A DNA stretch of 64,000 nucleotides from positions 186,001-250,000 of the forward strand of contig ML664161.1 of the NCBI GenBank assembly GCA_007570785.1, given 5' to 3'. Below the pieces are notes generated by a model. The model saw only the letters and a program-made list of their open reading frames with translations. It had not been told where the DNA came from and ran no database searches. Within the stretch, counting starts at the first letter, position 1. The number at the start of each line of letters is the position of its first letter. Below are positions 1 through 12,022 of this stretch, one piece after another. Source of the stretch: Antilocapra americana. Its lineage: Eukaryota > Chordata > Mammalia > Artiodactyla > Antilocapridae. Made by a program: the position numbers and the translations under genes.

Positions 1-1110
1 CTCCATAAATATGTCTAAAAATACCTTCAGTTCTAGCAACTGGGCTGCTTAATATCAATTTCCTGCTCATGAGCCATTGCCCCTTGGTTTGTACCTCTGT
101 GCACACGTAGGGAACAGATAAGATGGAATATTCCCTCACTTCTCAGAGTGACTGTAGGCAAAGGGGGCTGGGAAAGGCATAAGGTGTTGAGGTTGCCCAG
201 GTTGTAGATTCAAACAGTGCTCCAGTCTAAGTCTGAGCATAGTAAATGGAGCCTTTCTACACTGCCTTCTTGTATTACTGTCAACCTGTCTTAAAATTCA
301 AGATAGTTTTTCATTTTTTGTTGCTATCATTTTTTGTTTTGTTGAAATTATCTCTTTTAAAAAATATTTTCTCTATCAGAAACTGCATATGTTAAGGAAA
401 TTTGAAAGCTAATCTGAAATTTTTTTTCAATTGATTATGTTTGCCTGTGTATGAAATTTCATGTTCAGAATTATTTTCCCATGTAACTTTAAAGGCAGTG
501 TTTAATTTTCTTCTAGCATTCTGTGTCATTAGAGATAAAGTTGGTATGTATCCTTTTGATGGTGAAGTACATTGGTCTCTCATATCACATATGGGGATCA
601 TAATCATGGACCTCTTTAATTCTTTCAGCAAGTGTGCTCAAGGTTTGCAGATATCTATATACTTCTGTGTTATTTTAAGATTATTAATAAGAATTTAAAA
701 CATTCTACCCTCTTTTCTCAATTATCACCATTTGTTTTAGTTTCAGTAATACTAATTGTTTATTTTGGCACTCTGTTATCTATATGTTTTTAAAATCTAC
801 TGATTTTTTGCTTTTTTAATTTTCAACAAGATAGGTAGCTGGTATGTTTATTTTCTGCTATTTTACAAATAGTTCTACTTATTTAAAATAGACCTTACTC
901 CCAAAAGGAAAATCTGATGTGCTTCTCCTGGTTTTCCCCTATCTAGCCCTGCCACACACACATACACTCACTCACTCTCACACTTTCCATTCCACTCATA
1001 TGCTTTCCATTCCTTCCTCCATGCTTTGTGTTCATACCACTTATTCATATACACAATATACACTGTATCTGTCTCTTTGTGTGCCTATTGTCTTTCTTTC
1101 CCATCCTTTT
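1..1110. other. No gene or repeat recognised; AT-rich DNA
   Basis: I see no coding signal or recognisable transposon here. The only structured element is a short CA/CTCA-rich low-complexity run near 952-985, which explains the Ser/Thr/His-rich open frame that overlaps it. Other short open frames carry no recognisable domain. Confidence 0.5.
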
Positions 1111-1114
1111 CTAG

Positions 1115-1220
1115 CATGTGCACTCCATGATTCTTGAGATTTTTGTCTGATTCATTTCTGTATCCTTACTACCTATAAGACTATCTGAACAGATATTTGT
1201 AGAAAAAACTGAATAAATGA
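1115..1220 (+). mobile_element. Possible ancient L2 LINE 3' end fragment
   Basis: The stretch resembles the conserved 3' end of mammalian L2 (tattccttactacctat followed by a TTTGT...GAATAAATGAA-like end). It is highly diverged and short, so this is a weak call made from memory of the consensus. Confidence 0.3.
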
Positions 1221-2079
1221 ACAGCCAATAGTCATACCCTGTGGAAGAATATGGAAAGGAACTTTATGAAGTATCAATACCCAAAACATGCCCCAAATCC
1301 CTCCCGGCATCTTCTTCTGTAACTGTCAAGGCCAAACAGAGCAACTGATTTTGTCTGGATGTAAGTTCCATTCACAGTAGACAAATGTCAAGAAACAGAG
1401 CTAAACTACAGACATCCTCTAGAGAAAAACTGCTACAGAGTCCTGTCCCACATCCTTAACCCGCCCTCTGTCCTCAGTGATTCCAGATTTATAGCTATTT
1501 AATTTATCTGCAGAAAGAAAAGATAGGATCTCTGCTTCTCATTCTTTCTGATACCACGACTTCTGTTTGTTGTTGTTGCTGGAAACTCATTACCATGTCT
1601 ATTCTGCTCTTCTCTTTTCTCCTGTTCTTGCTGTGTTTGTTTTTGTTTTGCTTTTGTCAACCTTCCCTTTATGGATCTTTAAGGAGATCTATCCATAGGC
1701 TCTGCCTAAGTTTGACCTGGTAGCTCAGTGCTTGTTTGTTGGTTGATTGGTTTACATTTTAACCCTTCAATTTAGGCTAAGGAAGAAAATTCGGCACACA
1801 GTACAAAGTATAAGTTATTTAGTAAACTAGTACAGGCTGAGGGGAATAAAGGACCCTAATTAAATCACTGAATTAAGAATGTCTCTGTCTATGTGTTCTT
1901 TTTCATGTATTAGCTGGCTGAAGGATTTTACTAGTGGCGTATAGAGCTGTGTATCAGCCCTCTTAGGTCTACAAGTCCATTGCTTTAGGACTTTTATGTT
2001 AAGGCAGAATAATGTATCCAGTCTGAGAATAATTGAGAAGAGATGCTTTTTCACAAATGCTGTCCTGTTTTTCAAGATG
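1221..2079. other. No gene or repeat recognised
   Basis: Mixed-composition DNA with a short TTG-rich tract near 1565-1580. No open frame with a recognisable domain and no transposon ends were identified. Confidence 0.45.
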
Positions 2080-2224
2080 TGTGCTGCTGCTTCTGCTGCT
2101 GCTAAGTCGCTTCAATCGTGTCCGACTCTGTGCGACCCCACGGACAGCATCCCACCAGGCCCCGCCATCCCTGGGATTCTCCAGTCAAGAACACAGGAGT
2201 GGGTTGCCATTGCCTTCTCTGTCA
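2080..2224 (-). mobile_element. BOV-A type SINE monomer with (CTG)n tail
   Basis: Antisense SINE beginning with a GCT-repeat tail (the A-rich/CAG tail in sense) followed by the conserved block AAGTCGCTTCAATCGTGTCC and ending near a GGTTGCCATTGCC motif. It lacks the tRNA-like head, so it is one BOV-A monomer. It closely resembles the left half of the dimer at 62451-62724. Confidence 0.88.
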
Positions 2225-2798
2225 AGATATGTGAGATATTTTAAAAATCACAGTCAATTATAAAATATTTTTTGTCATCAAGCTCTCTTGGTGGAAGAGA
2301 ATTTTAGAGAAAGAAAGGGAGATAAAATTATTTTGAGTCCCACATTTTGTTTTCTTCATTTGTCTTCAATTTATTCATTTAGCATGATGTAGTCAAGTTC
2401 TAATTTCCTTCAGACACAATATAGAGTATGGCTTAAGAAAAATCATTTTTTTAAATCATAAAAAATTTACTTAGACTGAGCTATTTTATAAAATAGAGGC
2501 TTCCAAAAGAATTCTGTTTCTTTTAAGCACATCCTGATTCCTTTTTTAACCATGCCAAAAAATAGTTGAAAGGTGATAGCTTCTTCTATTGACAGATGTC
2601 TTGCTGTTTCATATTTAATATTTTCTTTATTGGGAGAGGTTTTTTTTTTCAATCTATTACTCAGGAGGAGACAAGGATGGTTTAGAGAGTGATTTCAAGT
2701 GAGTCTCTGAGCTTCCTAATATATATATACTAAGAGAAAATACTTGATTCACACTAATGATAAAAGATAAAGATCATTTTATCCTATGAAATATGTTA
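2225..2798. other. No gene or repeat recognised
   Basis: AT-rich sequence without recognisable transposon ends or coding domains. Confidence 0.45.
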
Positions 2799-2799
2799 G

Positions 2800-2950
2800 T
2801 GTTTATTATACATATTGCACAGATGGGGAAACTAACTTTTCAAGAGGAGTTAAATAATTTTTCAAATGTCACATACCTTTTAAGTTGAAGATCTGGAATT
2901 TGACCACTGCTGAGTTTAAATCCAAAGTATTTGTTCTCCATCACTGAATC
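2800..2950 (+). mobile_element. MIR SINE fragment
   Basis: Matches the MIR core in order: a GATGGGGAAACT block, a diverged GAGGTTAAGTAA-like block, a TGTCACA block and a GGAATTTGA-like block, followed by the characteristic CCAAAG...TCTCCAT end. It is old and diverged, as expected for MIR in any mammal. Confidence 0.7.
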
Positions 2951-3149
2951 TTCAGTTTCATGATGTGACATATTTTCACTGTCACAATACTTGAGAAGTT
3001 ATGTTATCTCTCAATATACGAGAAACTGACTGAGAGAGAGAACAATAATGAGGGAGAAGTATATATCTCCTGATGGAGACATTAGAAGTGATATTAACAA
3101 GTTGTTCAATAATTCCATTTTTAATTGCTGCCATTGTAAGTATCAGTCA

Positions 3150-3283
3150 GAAAGATCCTCTGGAGAAGGAACTGGCAAGCCACTCCAGTATTCTTGCCTG
3201 GAGAATTCCATGGACAGAGGCTACAGTTCATGGGATCGCAAGAGTCAGACACGACTTAGCGACTCAACCACCACCACCACCAT
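3150..3283 (+). mobile_element. Bov-tA/BOV-A SINE, sense, with (ACC)n tail
   Basis: Starts at a GATCCTCTGGAGAAGG block and runs through CACTCCAGTATTCTTGCC to GACACGACTTAGCGACTCAA, then an (ACC)n tail. The tRNA-like head is missing. CCATTGT on both flanks (about 3131 and 3281) may be a short TSD. Confidence 0.9.
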
Positions 3284-3784
3284 TGTTAAAAGCTATGATG
3301 TTTTCCTAATAAAAAAAAAAAAGCCTTCAAAACTCTAGCAAAGATTACTTTAATTAAAATTGAGGCCCAGGTGTTTCAAAGTCAAGACTTAAGGATCAAT
3401 AAGTATCACATATAATCTTTAGATGCTATTTAACAATATTTTCATTTTTAAAAATTAAGGTGATGAGTTTCCAGTAACAGCATCTATGATGCATTTTGGC
3501 TAAAATTTGAATCTCAAATTTTAGTTCTGGAAAGTTTCTCACTAGTACTAAAGCTATGCATTTTATTTATTTATTTATTTTGAAAAATAAAAATAATCTG
3601 AGGATTATTGAAGGCCTATGAAGTTGTTTTATTTTCCTCAGTGATCACTGTGACAGGCATCTGACAATGCCCTGATAGGGATCTTTGAGCTCCCCTTTCC
3701 TCCACCTTTCCTTCCTTAAATCCTCAACTGGTTGGTTTTCTTAATGCTCAGAGAATAAATCATGATGTATTCCTGCAAAACAGT
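3284..3784. other. No gene recognised; (TTTA)n microsatellite
   Basis: Contains an A-rich stretch near 3310 and a short TTTA repeat at about 3560-3580. Nothing else recognised. Confidence 0.5.
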
Positions 3785-3960
3785 ATATTGTAGTGGGAAG
3801 AATCTTAGGCTAAGAATGAGAATGATGGACCTCATACCCAATGATGGGTAAATAAAATGAAAATTTAAAAATCCATGTCACAGGATTGCTATGAGGATTA
3901 TGAGATAAAAATGTTGAGCCTAATATATACGAGACAGTAAATAAGTGTTAGTTTTCTTGC
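3785..3960 (+). mobile_element. MIR SINE fragment
   Basis: The second half matches the MIR 3' region: TCACAGGATTGCTATGAGG, then a GAGATAAAAATG block and an AGTAAATAAGTGTTAG end. The first half (TAGTGGGAAGAAT...) fits the tRNA-derived side. Ancient mammalian repeat. Confidence 0.7.
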
Positions 3961-4239
3961 TTTCTTAATTAAGTAGGCTTAGTTAGCAAATAGTCATTAC
4001 AAAATGATTCTGTGTTTAACACAACAATCAAAAGAGCAACACAGGGCAAAAGATTATCCTTGAATCTTGAGTTTGATGATACATGTGGAATGTTTTATTT
4101 AACAGACATAATATTCACATAAAGACTTTTAGAACTGCAACAATGACTCAAAGATTCACAGTAACTTTGAAATAATCACAGAAAAACAGAATTAATTGAA
4201 TAATTACAGTATCAGCTCATTGGGCTTGGAGTAATTTTC

Positions 4240-4345
4240 TAAACTCACTTTCTGTCTCTACTTTCTCAACCTTCTATTCACTTCTAACTCCCTTCTAACC
4301 TGACTTCTACCCACAAAGCACCACTGAAACATTAACTCCAAGTTT
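4240..4345. mobile_element. Possible old L2-type LINE coding fragment
   Basis: The pyrimidine-rich run CTTCTAACCTGACTTCTACCC ... CCACTGAAAC resembles a conserved stretch of L2-type ORF2 as I remember it. The similarity may continue past the SINE at 4354-4562. Orientation and subfamily cannot be fixed without alignment. Confidence 0.35.
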
Positions 4346-4353
4346 CTACTAAC

Positions 4354-4562
4354 TCAGTCATGTCACTCAGTCGTGTCCAGCTCTTTGCAACCCCATGGAC
4401 TGTAATCCACCAGGTTCTTCTGTCCATGGAATTTTCCAGGCAAGAATACTGGAGTGGGTTGTCATGCTGTCCTCCAGTGGATCTTCCCAACCCAGGGATC
4501 AAACCCCAGTCTCCCTCATTGCAGGCAGACTCTTTACCATTTGAACTACCAGGGAATCCCAA
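4354..4562 (-). mobile_element. Bov-tA SINE, full unit, antisense
   Basis: Complete antisense unit: tail block CACTCAGTCGTGTCC at the left, the CAAGAATACTGGAGTGGGTT block in the middle, and the complement of the tRNA-Glu-like head (CTCTTTACCATTTGAACTACC AGGGAA...) at the right. CTACTAAC at 4346-4353 is repeated at 4563-4570 and is the likely TSD. Confidence 0.93.
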
Positions 4563-4734
4563 CTACTAACCTCATAGATCTTAAATTCAGGATATGCTTT
4601 TTGTTACTGCACTATGATCTCTGAGTGTTTGACAGTGGTGATCTGTTGTAGGCCTGACTATGGACTCAGTCACATCTGGTCAAGATTAATGTGGTTCTGC
4701 CTTAGCCTCAATATGGGTTAAACCCAATTTGAGT

Positions 4735-5075
4735 ATGAAGCCTTTGGGAAATAGTTAGGTCAGAACAGGTCATGAGAGTGGAGCCCATATGATGGGATTA
4801 ATGTCCTTAAAAGAAGAGTCATTAGAGAACTTGTTCCCTCTCATTCATTCCCTTTCCATTTCTCTCCTCTCTCTCCAATACCCCTGCACTCTTCCTGCCT
4901 GATTACCAGTCCCATATGTGAACACAGAAGGAAGGAAGCTGTCTGCAATTCAGGAAGAGAGGCCTCACCAAACCCTACCATACTTGCACCTTGATCTCAG
5001 ACTTTCAACCTCTAGAATTGTGAAAGGACAAATTTCTATTGTTTAACTCATTCAGTCTATGGCATGTGTGTTATC
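4735..5075 (+). mobile_element. MaLR-type (MLT1/MST-like) LTR
   Basis: The order of blocks matches mammalian MaLR LTRs: a GTATGAAGCCTTTGGGAAATA start, GGTCATGAGAGTGGAGCCC, GGGATTAATGTCCTTA, the AAGAGAGGCCTCACCA block, CACCTTGATCTCAGACTT, and the closing AGAATTGTGA...ATTTCTATTGTTTAA with a CAGTCTATGG end. Diverged, so subfamily is open. No internal region is visible. Confidence 0.75.
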
Positions 5076-5076
5076 T

Positions 5077-5611
5077 TGAGGTAAATGTGTATTGAATATT
5101 TTATCCCTTGAATGTTGGTCATATTTTCTTGGCTCTTAATATAGCAAATACTTTTGAATTGTAACCTGGACATTGTGAGTATTAAATTGTAGAAATTCTG
5201 CATTTTGTTATATTATTCCAGGGTTTTAGCAGGCAATTAACTTGATTAAGTTCAGATGTTCACTGTAATAGGTGAATGCTGAGATCTCAACCCATGTCTT
5301 TGTCTTTATACAAGTACAATCAACTGGCCCCATATATCATGGGTTCAATTTTTTGTCAGACACTTGTGTTTTAAGAGATTTCCTTCTCTGGCTTTCTCCT
5401 TTCCTTACTCTCCAGTCACCCAAATTTTTCTGGGCTCCTCTCTGTCTCCTTTATCCACAAAAAGGAAATATTTTGCAGCAGTGTTTAAGCTGCCTATGCC
5501 ACTTCTTATTTAAAAAAATTACCTCATTCCAAATTTCATTCCCACTCCAAAATCTGGCTGCTTGTCTTCAAATGTAGAGACCTTGAGTAGTTTTCTTATT
5601 TCTAAAAATAT
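5077..5611. other. No gene or repeat recognised
   Basis: AT-rich; one 101-codon open frame (5272-5577) has no recognisable domain and is judged a chance frame. Confidence 0.45.
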
Positions 5612-6532
5612 TTAAGAGATACAGATGGCTAATAAACACATGAAAAAATGCTCAACATCACTTATTATCAGAAAAATGCAAATCAAAACCACAATGAGGT
5701 ACCATTTCATGCCAGTCAGAATGGTTGCTATTCAAAAGTCTACAAGCAATAAATGCTGGAGAGGGTGTAGAGAAAAGGGAATCCTCTTACACTGTTGGTG
5801 GGAATGCAAACTAGTACAGCCACTATGGAGAACAGTGTGGAGATTCCTTAAAAACCTGAAAATAGAACTGCCATATGACTCAGCAATCCCACTGCTTGGC
5901 ATAGACATTGAGGAAACCAGAACTGAAAGAGACACATGTATCCCAATGTTCATTGCAGCACTGTTTATAATAGCCAGGACATGGAAGCAAACTAGATGTC
6001 CATCAGCAGACGAATGGATAAGAAAGCTATGGTACATATACATAATGGAATAGTACTCAGCCATTAAAAAGAATACATTTGAAACAGTTCTAATGAGGTA
6101 GATGAAATTTGAGCCTATTATACAAAGTGAAGTAAGCCAGAAAGAAAAATACCAATACAGTATACTAATGCATATATATGGAATTTATAAAGATGGTAAT
6201 GATAATCCTGTATGTGAGACAGCAAAAGAGACACAGATATATGGAACAGGGGTTTGGACTCTGTGGGAGAGGGCGAGGGTGGGATGATTGGGAGAATGGC
6301 ATTGAAACCTGTATATTATCATTTGTGAAATGAATTTCCAGTCCAGGTTCGATGCATGAGACAGGGTTCTCAGGGCTGTTGCACTGGGATGATCCAGAGG
6401 GGTGGGATGGGGAGGGAGGTGGGAAGGAGGTGCAGGATGGGGAACACATGTACACCATGGAAGAGTCATGTCAATGTATGGCAAAACCAATACAATATTG
6501 TAATTAGCCTCCAATTAAATAATAAAAAAATT
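5612..6532 (+). mobile_element. L1 (ruminant L1-BT type), 5'-truncated 3' end
   Basis: Sense L1 of about 0.92 kb. It opens inside the last part of ORF2, crosses the ORF2 C-terminus and continues through a 3' UTR with a purine-rich GGGATGGGGAGGGAGG tract. It ends with TATGGCAAAACCAATACAAT, TAATTAGCCTCCAATT and an A-rich tail. That 3' end differs from the copies at 17.3 and 28.7 kb, so it belongs to a different, probably older, ruminant L1 subfamily. I see no convincing TSD. Confidence 0.9.
5625..6053 (+). pseudogene. L1 ORF2p C-terminal remnant
   Basis: A 142-codon open stretch corresponds to the extreme C-terminus of L1 ORF2p (the endonuclease/reverse transcriptase protein), downstream of the RT domain. 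The cysteine motif is recognisable: residues CWRGC ... HCWWEC fit the CX3CX7HX4C pattern of L1 ORF2p. The endonuclease and RT domains are absent because of 5' truncation. A TAG at 6051-6053 interrupts the frame a few residues after YIYIME, earlier than the stop used by the 17.6-kb copy, so the frame is already broken. Confidence 0.88.
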
Positions 6533-6794
6533 CCATGATTTATAACTTATTTGTGGAAGAATCAGTGTTCAGAAACTTGCTCGTCCACACCAGAAATTCA
6601 CAGATTTAATATTAATAGCATAAGGATTTAGATTTTTCATTTTTATCCCATGAAGTTTTTTCTTACTTGGTATGAGAAAATCAGGTTGACTCCTTAAAGC
6701 TTGAAATTTATAGACCTTCAATACATTGCACTAGTTTATCCTTTCTGCAGTTCCACTGTTAGAAGGTGAAATAGATTGAATATTTTAACTCAAA

Positions 6795-9006
6795 TTTTCA
6801 TTTTGAAATAATTGAGATTACCATATAAATGTAAGAAATAATGCAAAGAGATACATGTACTCTTTAGCCAATTTCCACAAATGACATCTTTTAAAATTAT
6901 GGTTTAATGTTGTAACCAGAAAGGGTCTTCCCAAGTGGGGCTAGTGATAAAGAACATAGCTGACAACACAAGAGCTGTAACAAACATGGGTTCAATCCCT
7001 AGGCTGGGAAGATCGCCTAGGGGAGAGCATGGCAACCCACTCCAGTTTTCTTCTCTGGAGACTCCCATGGACAGAGGAGCCTGGCCAGCTACAGTCCATA
7101 GGGTTGTAGGAGATGGAGATGAGTGAAATGACTTAGCATGCATGCATTCATTGTAACCAGGAAATTGACAGTAACATAATCCTCCAATCTTCTTCATTTT
7201 CCCAGTTATCTATGTAGTTATTTTTGAGTGCATTTAGTCTTAAGCAATTTTATCGTTTGTGTAAGTTCATATCCCCACCCCTACAGTCAAGATACAGAAC
7301 AATGGTTTTACCACAAAGACCCCTTTTGTTGTCATTTTATGACCCTACCCTCTTTTTCTCTTGAACCTGGTAAGCACTAGTCTGTTTTCCATTTGTATAG
7401 TTTTTGTCATTTCAAAAATATTATTATACTGTATGTAATCATATGACATCTGAGAGTACAATAACTTTAGGAGTCGGAATTTTTCACTCATCATAATTCT
7501 CTTCAGATTCATTTAAATTACTATGTACACCAATAGTTTATTCTTTTTTGCTGTTTTACTATGTAGTATTTCATGCTGTGTATATACTATTGGTTGTTTA
7601 AACATTTATCTCTGGAAATTGTTCAACCATACATCTCTAGAATGACATCTGGGCTATTTCCATTTTTGGCTATTATAAATAAAGCTGTTATGAGAATTCA
7701 TGTTCAGATTTTGGGTGAACATAAATTTTTATTTCCCTGGGATATATATTCATGATTTCAATTTCAGGGTTATACAATAATTACATGTTTTAGAAGAAAC
7801 TGCCAATCTATTTTTTCCAAGTAGTTAAACCATTTTATACTCTCACTAGAAATATGTTTTGTTTTTCTTCATCCTCACCAGCATTAGATGATACCTCTAT
7901 TTTTACTTTAGCAGTTTTGTAGTGATTGGTCATGGTAGTTTCAATTTTCATTTCTCTGATTTTGATGTTAAATTTCATTTCCCTAATGATGTTGAAATAC
8001 TTTTTCATGTGTTTATTTGCCATCTTTATATCTCTTAGATAAAAATAGTGTTTGTTTCTTTTGCTCATTTTATCACTGAATTGTTTACTTAACATTGAGT
8101 TTTGAGAGTTCTGTATATATTCTAAATACCAGTTCTTTGTCTGTACTTCTTAATATCTCCTTAGGAGAGTCTTCTTCAGAGCAAAAGTTTTTAATTTTGA
8201 TGAGGTCTAATTGACCTATCTTTCATATTCTGCATCTAAAAACTCTTCATTTCACCTTAGATCCTAAGATTTTTCTCATTGTTAAGTGTTTTTTTATTTT
8301 TTCAGTTTTATATGTAATATTTAAATTAATGATTCACTTTGGATTAATTGTTGTACAAGATGTTAGAATTAGATTACGCTTCTTCCCACTGCTGCTTCAT
8401 GGATGTCCAATTGCTCTAGAATCATTTATTGAAAAGAGTATCTTCCTCTAGTACATTGCTTTCACACCTTTGTAAAATATCAGTTGGATGTATTTTGTGG
8501 GTCTGTTTCTCCATATTCTGTTTCATCGATTTATGTATTTATCTTTTGCCCACACCATTTTTTCCCACACCACACTTTCTTGATTACTAGAGGTATGTTA
8601 AGACTTAATCTTGGGCAAAGTGATTCTTCCCATGTCATTTTTCTGTTTAGAGAATATTTTAACTATTTGGATCCTATGCATTTTCATCAAAATTTTAAAA
8701 TAAAAAATGTTAAGTCTACAAAAACATTGAGATTTCAGTAGTAATTGCATTAAAGTTGTAGGTCAAAATGAGGAAAACCTAACTATGTTGAGTCTTCTAT
8801 TCCATGAACATAGAATATCTCTTGACTATATTTTTTCATTTATTTAATAAGCATTCTAACTATAGCATATAGATTCTCCACATGTTTTTAAAGTTTTTTT
8901 TTTTTTTACAACTGTTTGATTTCCTTTGTGGTGTTTGTAAATGGTATGCATCTTTAATTCAGTCTTGATATGTTCATTGTTGGATGCTTTTAAAAATTAA
9001 AGCATT
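6795..9006 (-). mobile_element. Ancient L1 (L1M-type), antisense, split by a SINE
   Basis: Antisense old L1. The left end is a 3' UTR-like block (TTGAAATAATTGAGATTACC, AGAAATAATGCAAAGAGA) that continues after the SINE at 6920-7150. Next come the diagnostic complement blocks of the ORF2 end: GGCTATTATAAATAAAGCTG, TTTATTTGCCATCTTTATAT and TTGATGAGGTCTAATTGACC. Further right it runs into ORF2 (TCTTGATTACTAGAGG, CCTTTGTGGTGTTTGTAA). Many indels and stops make it a deep fossil. The right limit is set by the SINE TSD at 9007; I cannot tell how far it resumes beyond. Confidence 0.75.
6920..7150 (+). mobile_element. Bov-tA SINE, sense, with 10-bp TSD
   Basis: Starts with the tRNA-like head (GGTCTTCCCAAGTGGGGCTA for the usual GGGCTTCCCTGGTGG), then GGTTCAATCCCTAGG (B-box-like), GCAACCCACTCCAG and a degenerate tail. 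TTGTAACCAG flanks it at 6910-6919 and 7151-7160. It interrupts the ancient L1, so it is younger than that element. Confidence 0.92.
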
Positions 9007-9017
9007 AGTTAAATATG

Positions 9018-9230
9018 TTGTTGCTGTTCAGTCACTAAGTCATGTCCAACTCTTTTGTGACGCCATGGACTATAACCCACCAAGGTCTCCTATCCATGGG
9101 ATTTCCCAGGTAATAATATTGGAGTACGTTGCTGTTTCCTTCTCCAAGAGATCTTCCTTACCCGAGGACTGAACCCATGTCTCCTGCATTGGGAGGTGGA
9201 TTCTTTACCACTGACCCACCAGAGAAGCAC
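9018..9230 (-). mobile_element. Bov-tA SINE, antisense, with 11-bp TSD
   Basis: Antisense unit running from a (TTG)n tail and the TCAGTCACTAAGTCATGTCC block to the complement of the tRNA head (TTCTTTACCACTGACCCACC). AGTTAAATATG at 9007-9017 and 9231-9241 is a perfect TSD. Confidence 0.94.
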
Positions 9231-9241
9231 AGTTAAATATG

Positions 9242-11555
9242 TAGTAGAAGATAATTTTTAATACAATAGGAATAACTCCATGGTTCTGGGACTTCATATT
9301 TCTCTTCATATTTCTTCATATTTAGTCAGCTTTATATGAGCCAAAACATTAAATTATTGTAAATGTTTTATATTATTCAATGATTGGATATATGCCTCAA
9401 TGCATAAGTGTTTAAATAATATTTTGAATCCTCAGGGGTTTGGTTTGTTTTTAGGAGAGTGTTAAATACTTTGAAGTTTTGAAACTGGGGATGATTTATA
9501 GAAATAAGTACCACAGGAAAAAGGTCTGGTAATTCAAGTAATGGAAAGTAAGTTATATATATTTTAAACACTTTTGAGAATTTCTAGGAGTTCTGTGCTT
9601 GGAAGAATGTTAAATAAGTTCCCTTGATTACATGGTTAATTCAGTCATTTAGGGGATAGATAAGGTGTTATTCAGTTATTATTGGAAATCAAAGTTGGCA
9701 TCAGAAACTTGTTTCCTGCACCTTTAAGAGGCACAAATTTAAGTATTGAGCATTAATATCATACCGAAGTTGTCCCCTGGGTTGTGCAGTTCTAGTCTGA
9801 CAAAAGATGCTCTAGGAAGTATCCCCTTTTAGCTGCAGTTAGAAGAAAAGACTGGATTTAAAAGAGTAAATGTGTTACCTCTTTCCCCATTTTCCTCCTC
9901 AAGTATTGTCTGAATGCACAGGTGAAACATCCAGTGAAAACATATGTAAGCATAACATAGATTCTAGGCAAAAGTTTCATCAGTGAAATTATAAGCATGT
10001 CATATATCTGTCTTTGTCAATTTTGCCCAAGAAAGTCACCTACTAGAAATAAGATATTGCTTTAGTAATAGCTGTATTATTTTCTATTATGTCATTTGTC
10101 CAAAAATGTAACTCCTTAAATGCATTGGCAGAGTCAACTCTGGACTCCATCTGAACAGTATTTATTTTTGAAAAGTTATTGGAATGAAATGTAAATTCTC
10201 TTATGCCTTAGTTTCTCCTGTTTTAAAGTTGAACTCTGATACAATATGTAACATGTTCACTTAGTAATTAATTAATGACTAGGACTTTATATAATCTTTA
10301 AATATAGAGAAATCAAATATTCTTTGCTAATTTAATTTTTTCCTAACAACACATACACCTACAAACATACATGCATACAAATGATTTTAAAATATGTTTT
10401 TGATTGCTCTTTCAGTTCTTATTTTACCACTTGAAATAGCTTTGGTTTTCTCTTGTATGTATTATTGAGTCCTAAACTGCTTCCTTCAGCAATGGATACC
10501 TATGAGAAACCAGTGTGCCCCAGGATTAGTTTCCTTAACTGGGTCTCCAAATGAATTGCTGTAAATCAATGCCTTCAGGCTTGAGATACACTGCAGGATT
10601 CTTTCTCTTGGTAAATGAAGCATGTTTTTTGGAGCACTGTGCATATCAGTGAATAGGAGTCTAGGGAATAATAAAATGTTGATCCTCTTAATATCTAGTC
10701 TAGAAAGAAGTGAACCAGATGTAAGTTTCAGCAGATAGAAATACACTCAAGACATTTTTTTTTAAAAGGATGGTGAGATCTTTATGAGTTAGAATGTCAA
10801 ACAAAATAATTAACTGAACTAGATGGGGTCAGACGACCTCATTTCAGTGAATAGCTCATTGCCCAAAGGGCATTTACTTTCTTTACACATAGTTTTCTTG
10901 GTAGAATTAACATCTACTTTTTTTTAAGTCATTGGAGAGACGACCAAAGAAGAGGATGATTAAATATTAAGAATTGATATTGGTTTTAATCTTTCCTAAA
11001 ACTCCTTTTGGTATTAATGTATGCAGATGTATTTAAAGGTTTCATTTTTTTTTCTTTAGAACATGGGTTAGAAAAATAAACAGTATTTTGTACTTAAAAC
11101 ACTCCAGTGCTTCCATGCTGAGTGTTACTAATAGCTTTTTTGTTCTAATATAACTCTCTAGGTGCTCCTCTCTTCCTTTGTAATCTGCCTTTCATTAATT
11201 GAAGCAGATAGTCTTATGATTTGGATTCAGAGGTATATGAGGTGTGAAAATATATTCATATGTATCTTTTACTGAAACTAATTTTGTGACAAACACAGCA
11301 GACCTTATATATATATCAGTGTGTTTATCTCCTGAAGTCACTTCAGTTAAACCATACAATGTTTACCTATTTTATTTCTCTTAATTGAACTACCTTTTTG
11401 AGATATCCCTTTGGAATTGGCTCAGAATTTGTTGAGTATTCTTTAAAATAGCTGTATTTGACTTGTTTTATAAAAAAAAAAAAAGGAAATTAGACTGATT
11501 TTATCTTTTACAAGTAGCCAAAGGTTTTCAAAGTAGAAGCTCATCCATAGGGTAT
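9242..11555. other. No gene recognised; AT-rich DNA
   Basis: About 2.3 kb in which I identify neither coding domains nor confident repeats. The left part may continue the ancient L1 but carries no block I can anchor. The longest open frame (10486-10746, minus) has no recognisable domain. Confidence 0.4.
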
Positions 11556-11565
11556 ATGAATAATT

Positions 11566-11792
11566 GTTGTTTTGTTGTTATTTAGTCAATAAGTCATGTC
11601 CAAGTCTTTGTGACCCCATGACTATAGCTTGCCAGGATCCTCTGTCCATGGAATTTTTTAGGCTAGAATACTGGTAGGGGTTGCCATTTCCTATACAAGG
11701 GAATGTTCCTGACCTAGGCATTGAACCTTCATCTCTTGCATCTCCTTCACTGACAGACAGATTCTTTACGACTGTGTCACCTAGGAAGACAA
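11566..11792 (-). mobile_element. Bov-tA SINE, antisense, with near-perfect TSD
   Basis: Antisense unit with (TTG)n tail, AAGTCATGTCCAAGTCTTTG block and a diverged tRNA-head complement. ATGAATAATT (11556-11565) versus ATGAACAATT (11793-11802) is a 9/10 TSD. Confidence 0.9.
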
Positions 11793-11811
11793 ATGAACAA
11801 TTAGCTATTTA

Positions 11812-11984
11812 GATTGAAGGAGCAGGAGGAGAAGAGGGTGACAGAGGATAATATGGTTGGATAGCATCACTGACTCAATGGACATGAGTTTGAAGAAGCT
11901 CTAGGAGACAGTGAAGGGAAAGGAAGCCTGGCATGCTACAGTCCACGGGGTTGGAAAGAGCTGGGCGCCACTTAGCAACTAAAT
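11812..11984 (+). mobile_element. BovB LINE 3' end fragment
   Basis: About 170 bp of the BovB 3' end: GGAGCAGGAGGAGAAGAGGG, GATAATATGGTTGGATAGC, AATGGACATGAGTTTG and CATGCTACAGTCCACGGGG, ending in the tail shared with Bov-tA. It lies about 20 bp right of the SINE TSD. No coding potential remains. Confidence 0.85.
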
Positions 11985-12022
11985 ACCAATAATAACGTTA
12001 TATTATACATGTATTGGTCATT

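Noticed and set aside
919..1137. 72-codon His/Thr/Ser-rich open frame
   Set aside because: Product of a CA/CTCA low-complexity run, not a gene.
3245..3283. Direct repeats that might suggest a CRISPR array
   Set aside because: (ACC)n, (CAG)n, (TGAAC)n and similar runs are SINE/BovB tails; there are no regularly spaced repeats with unique spacers, and the DNA is ruminant.
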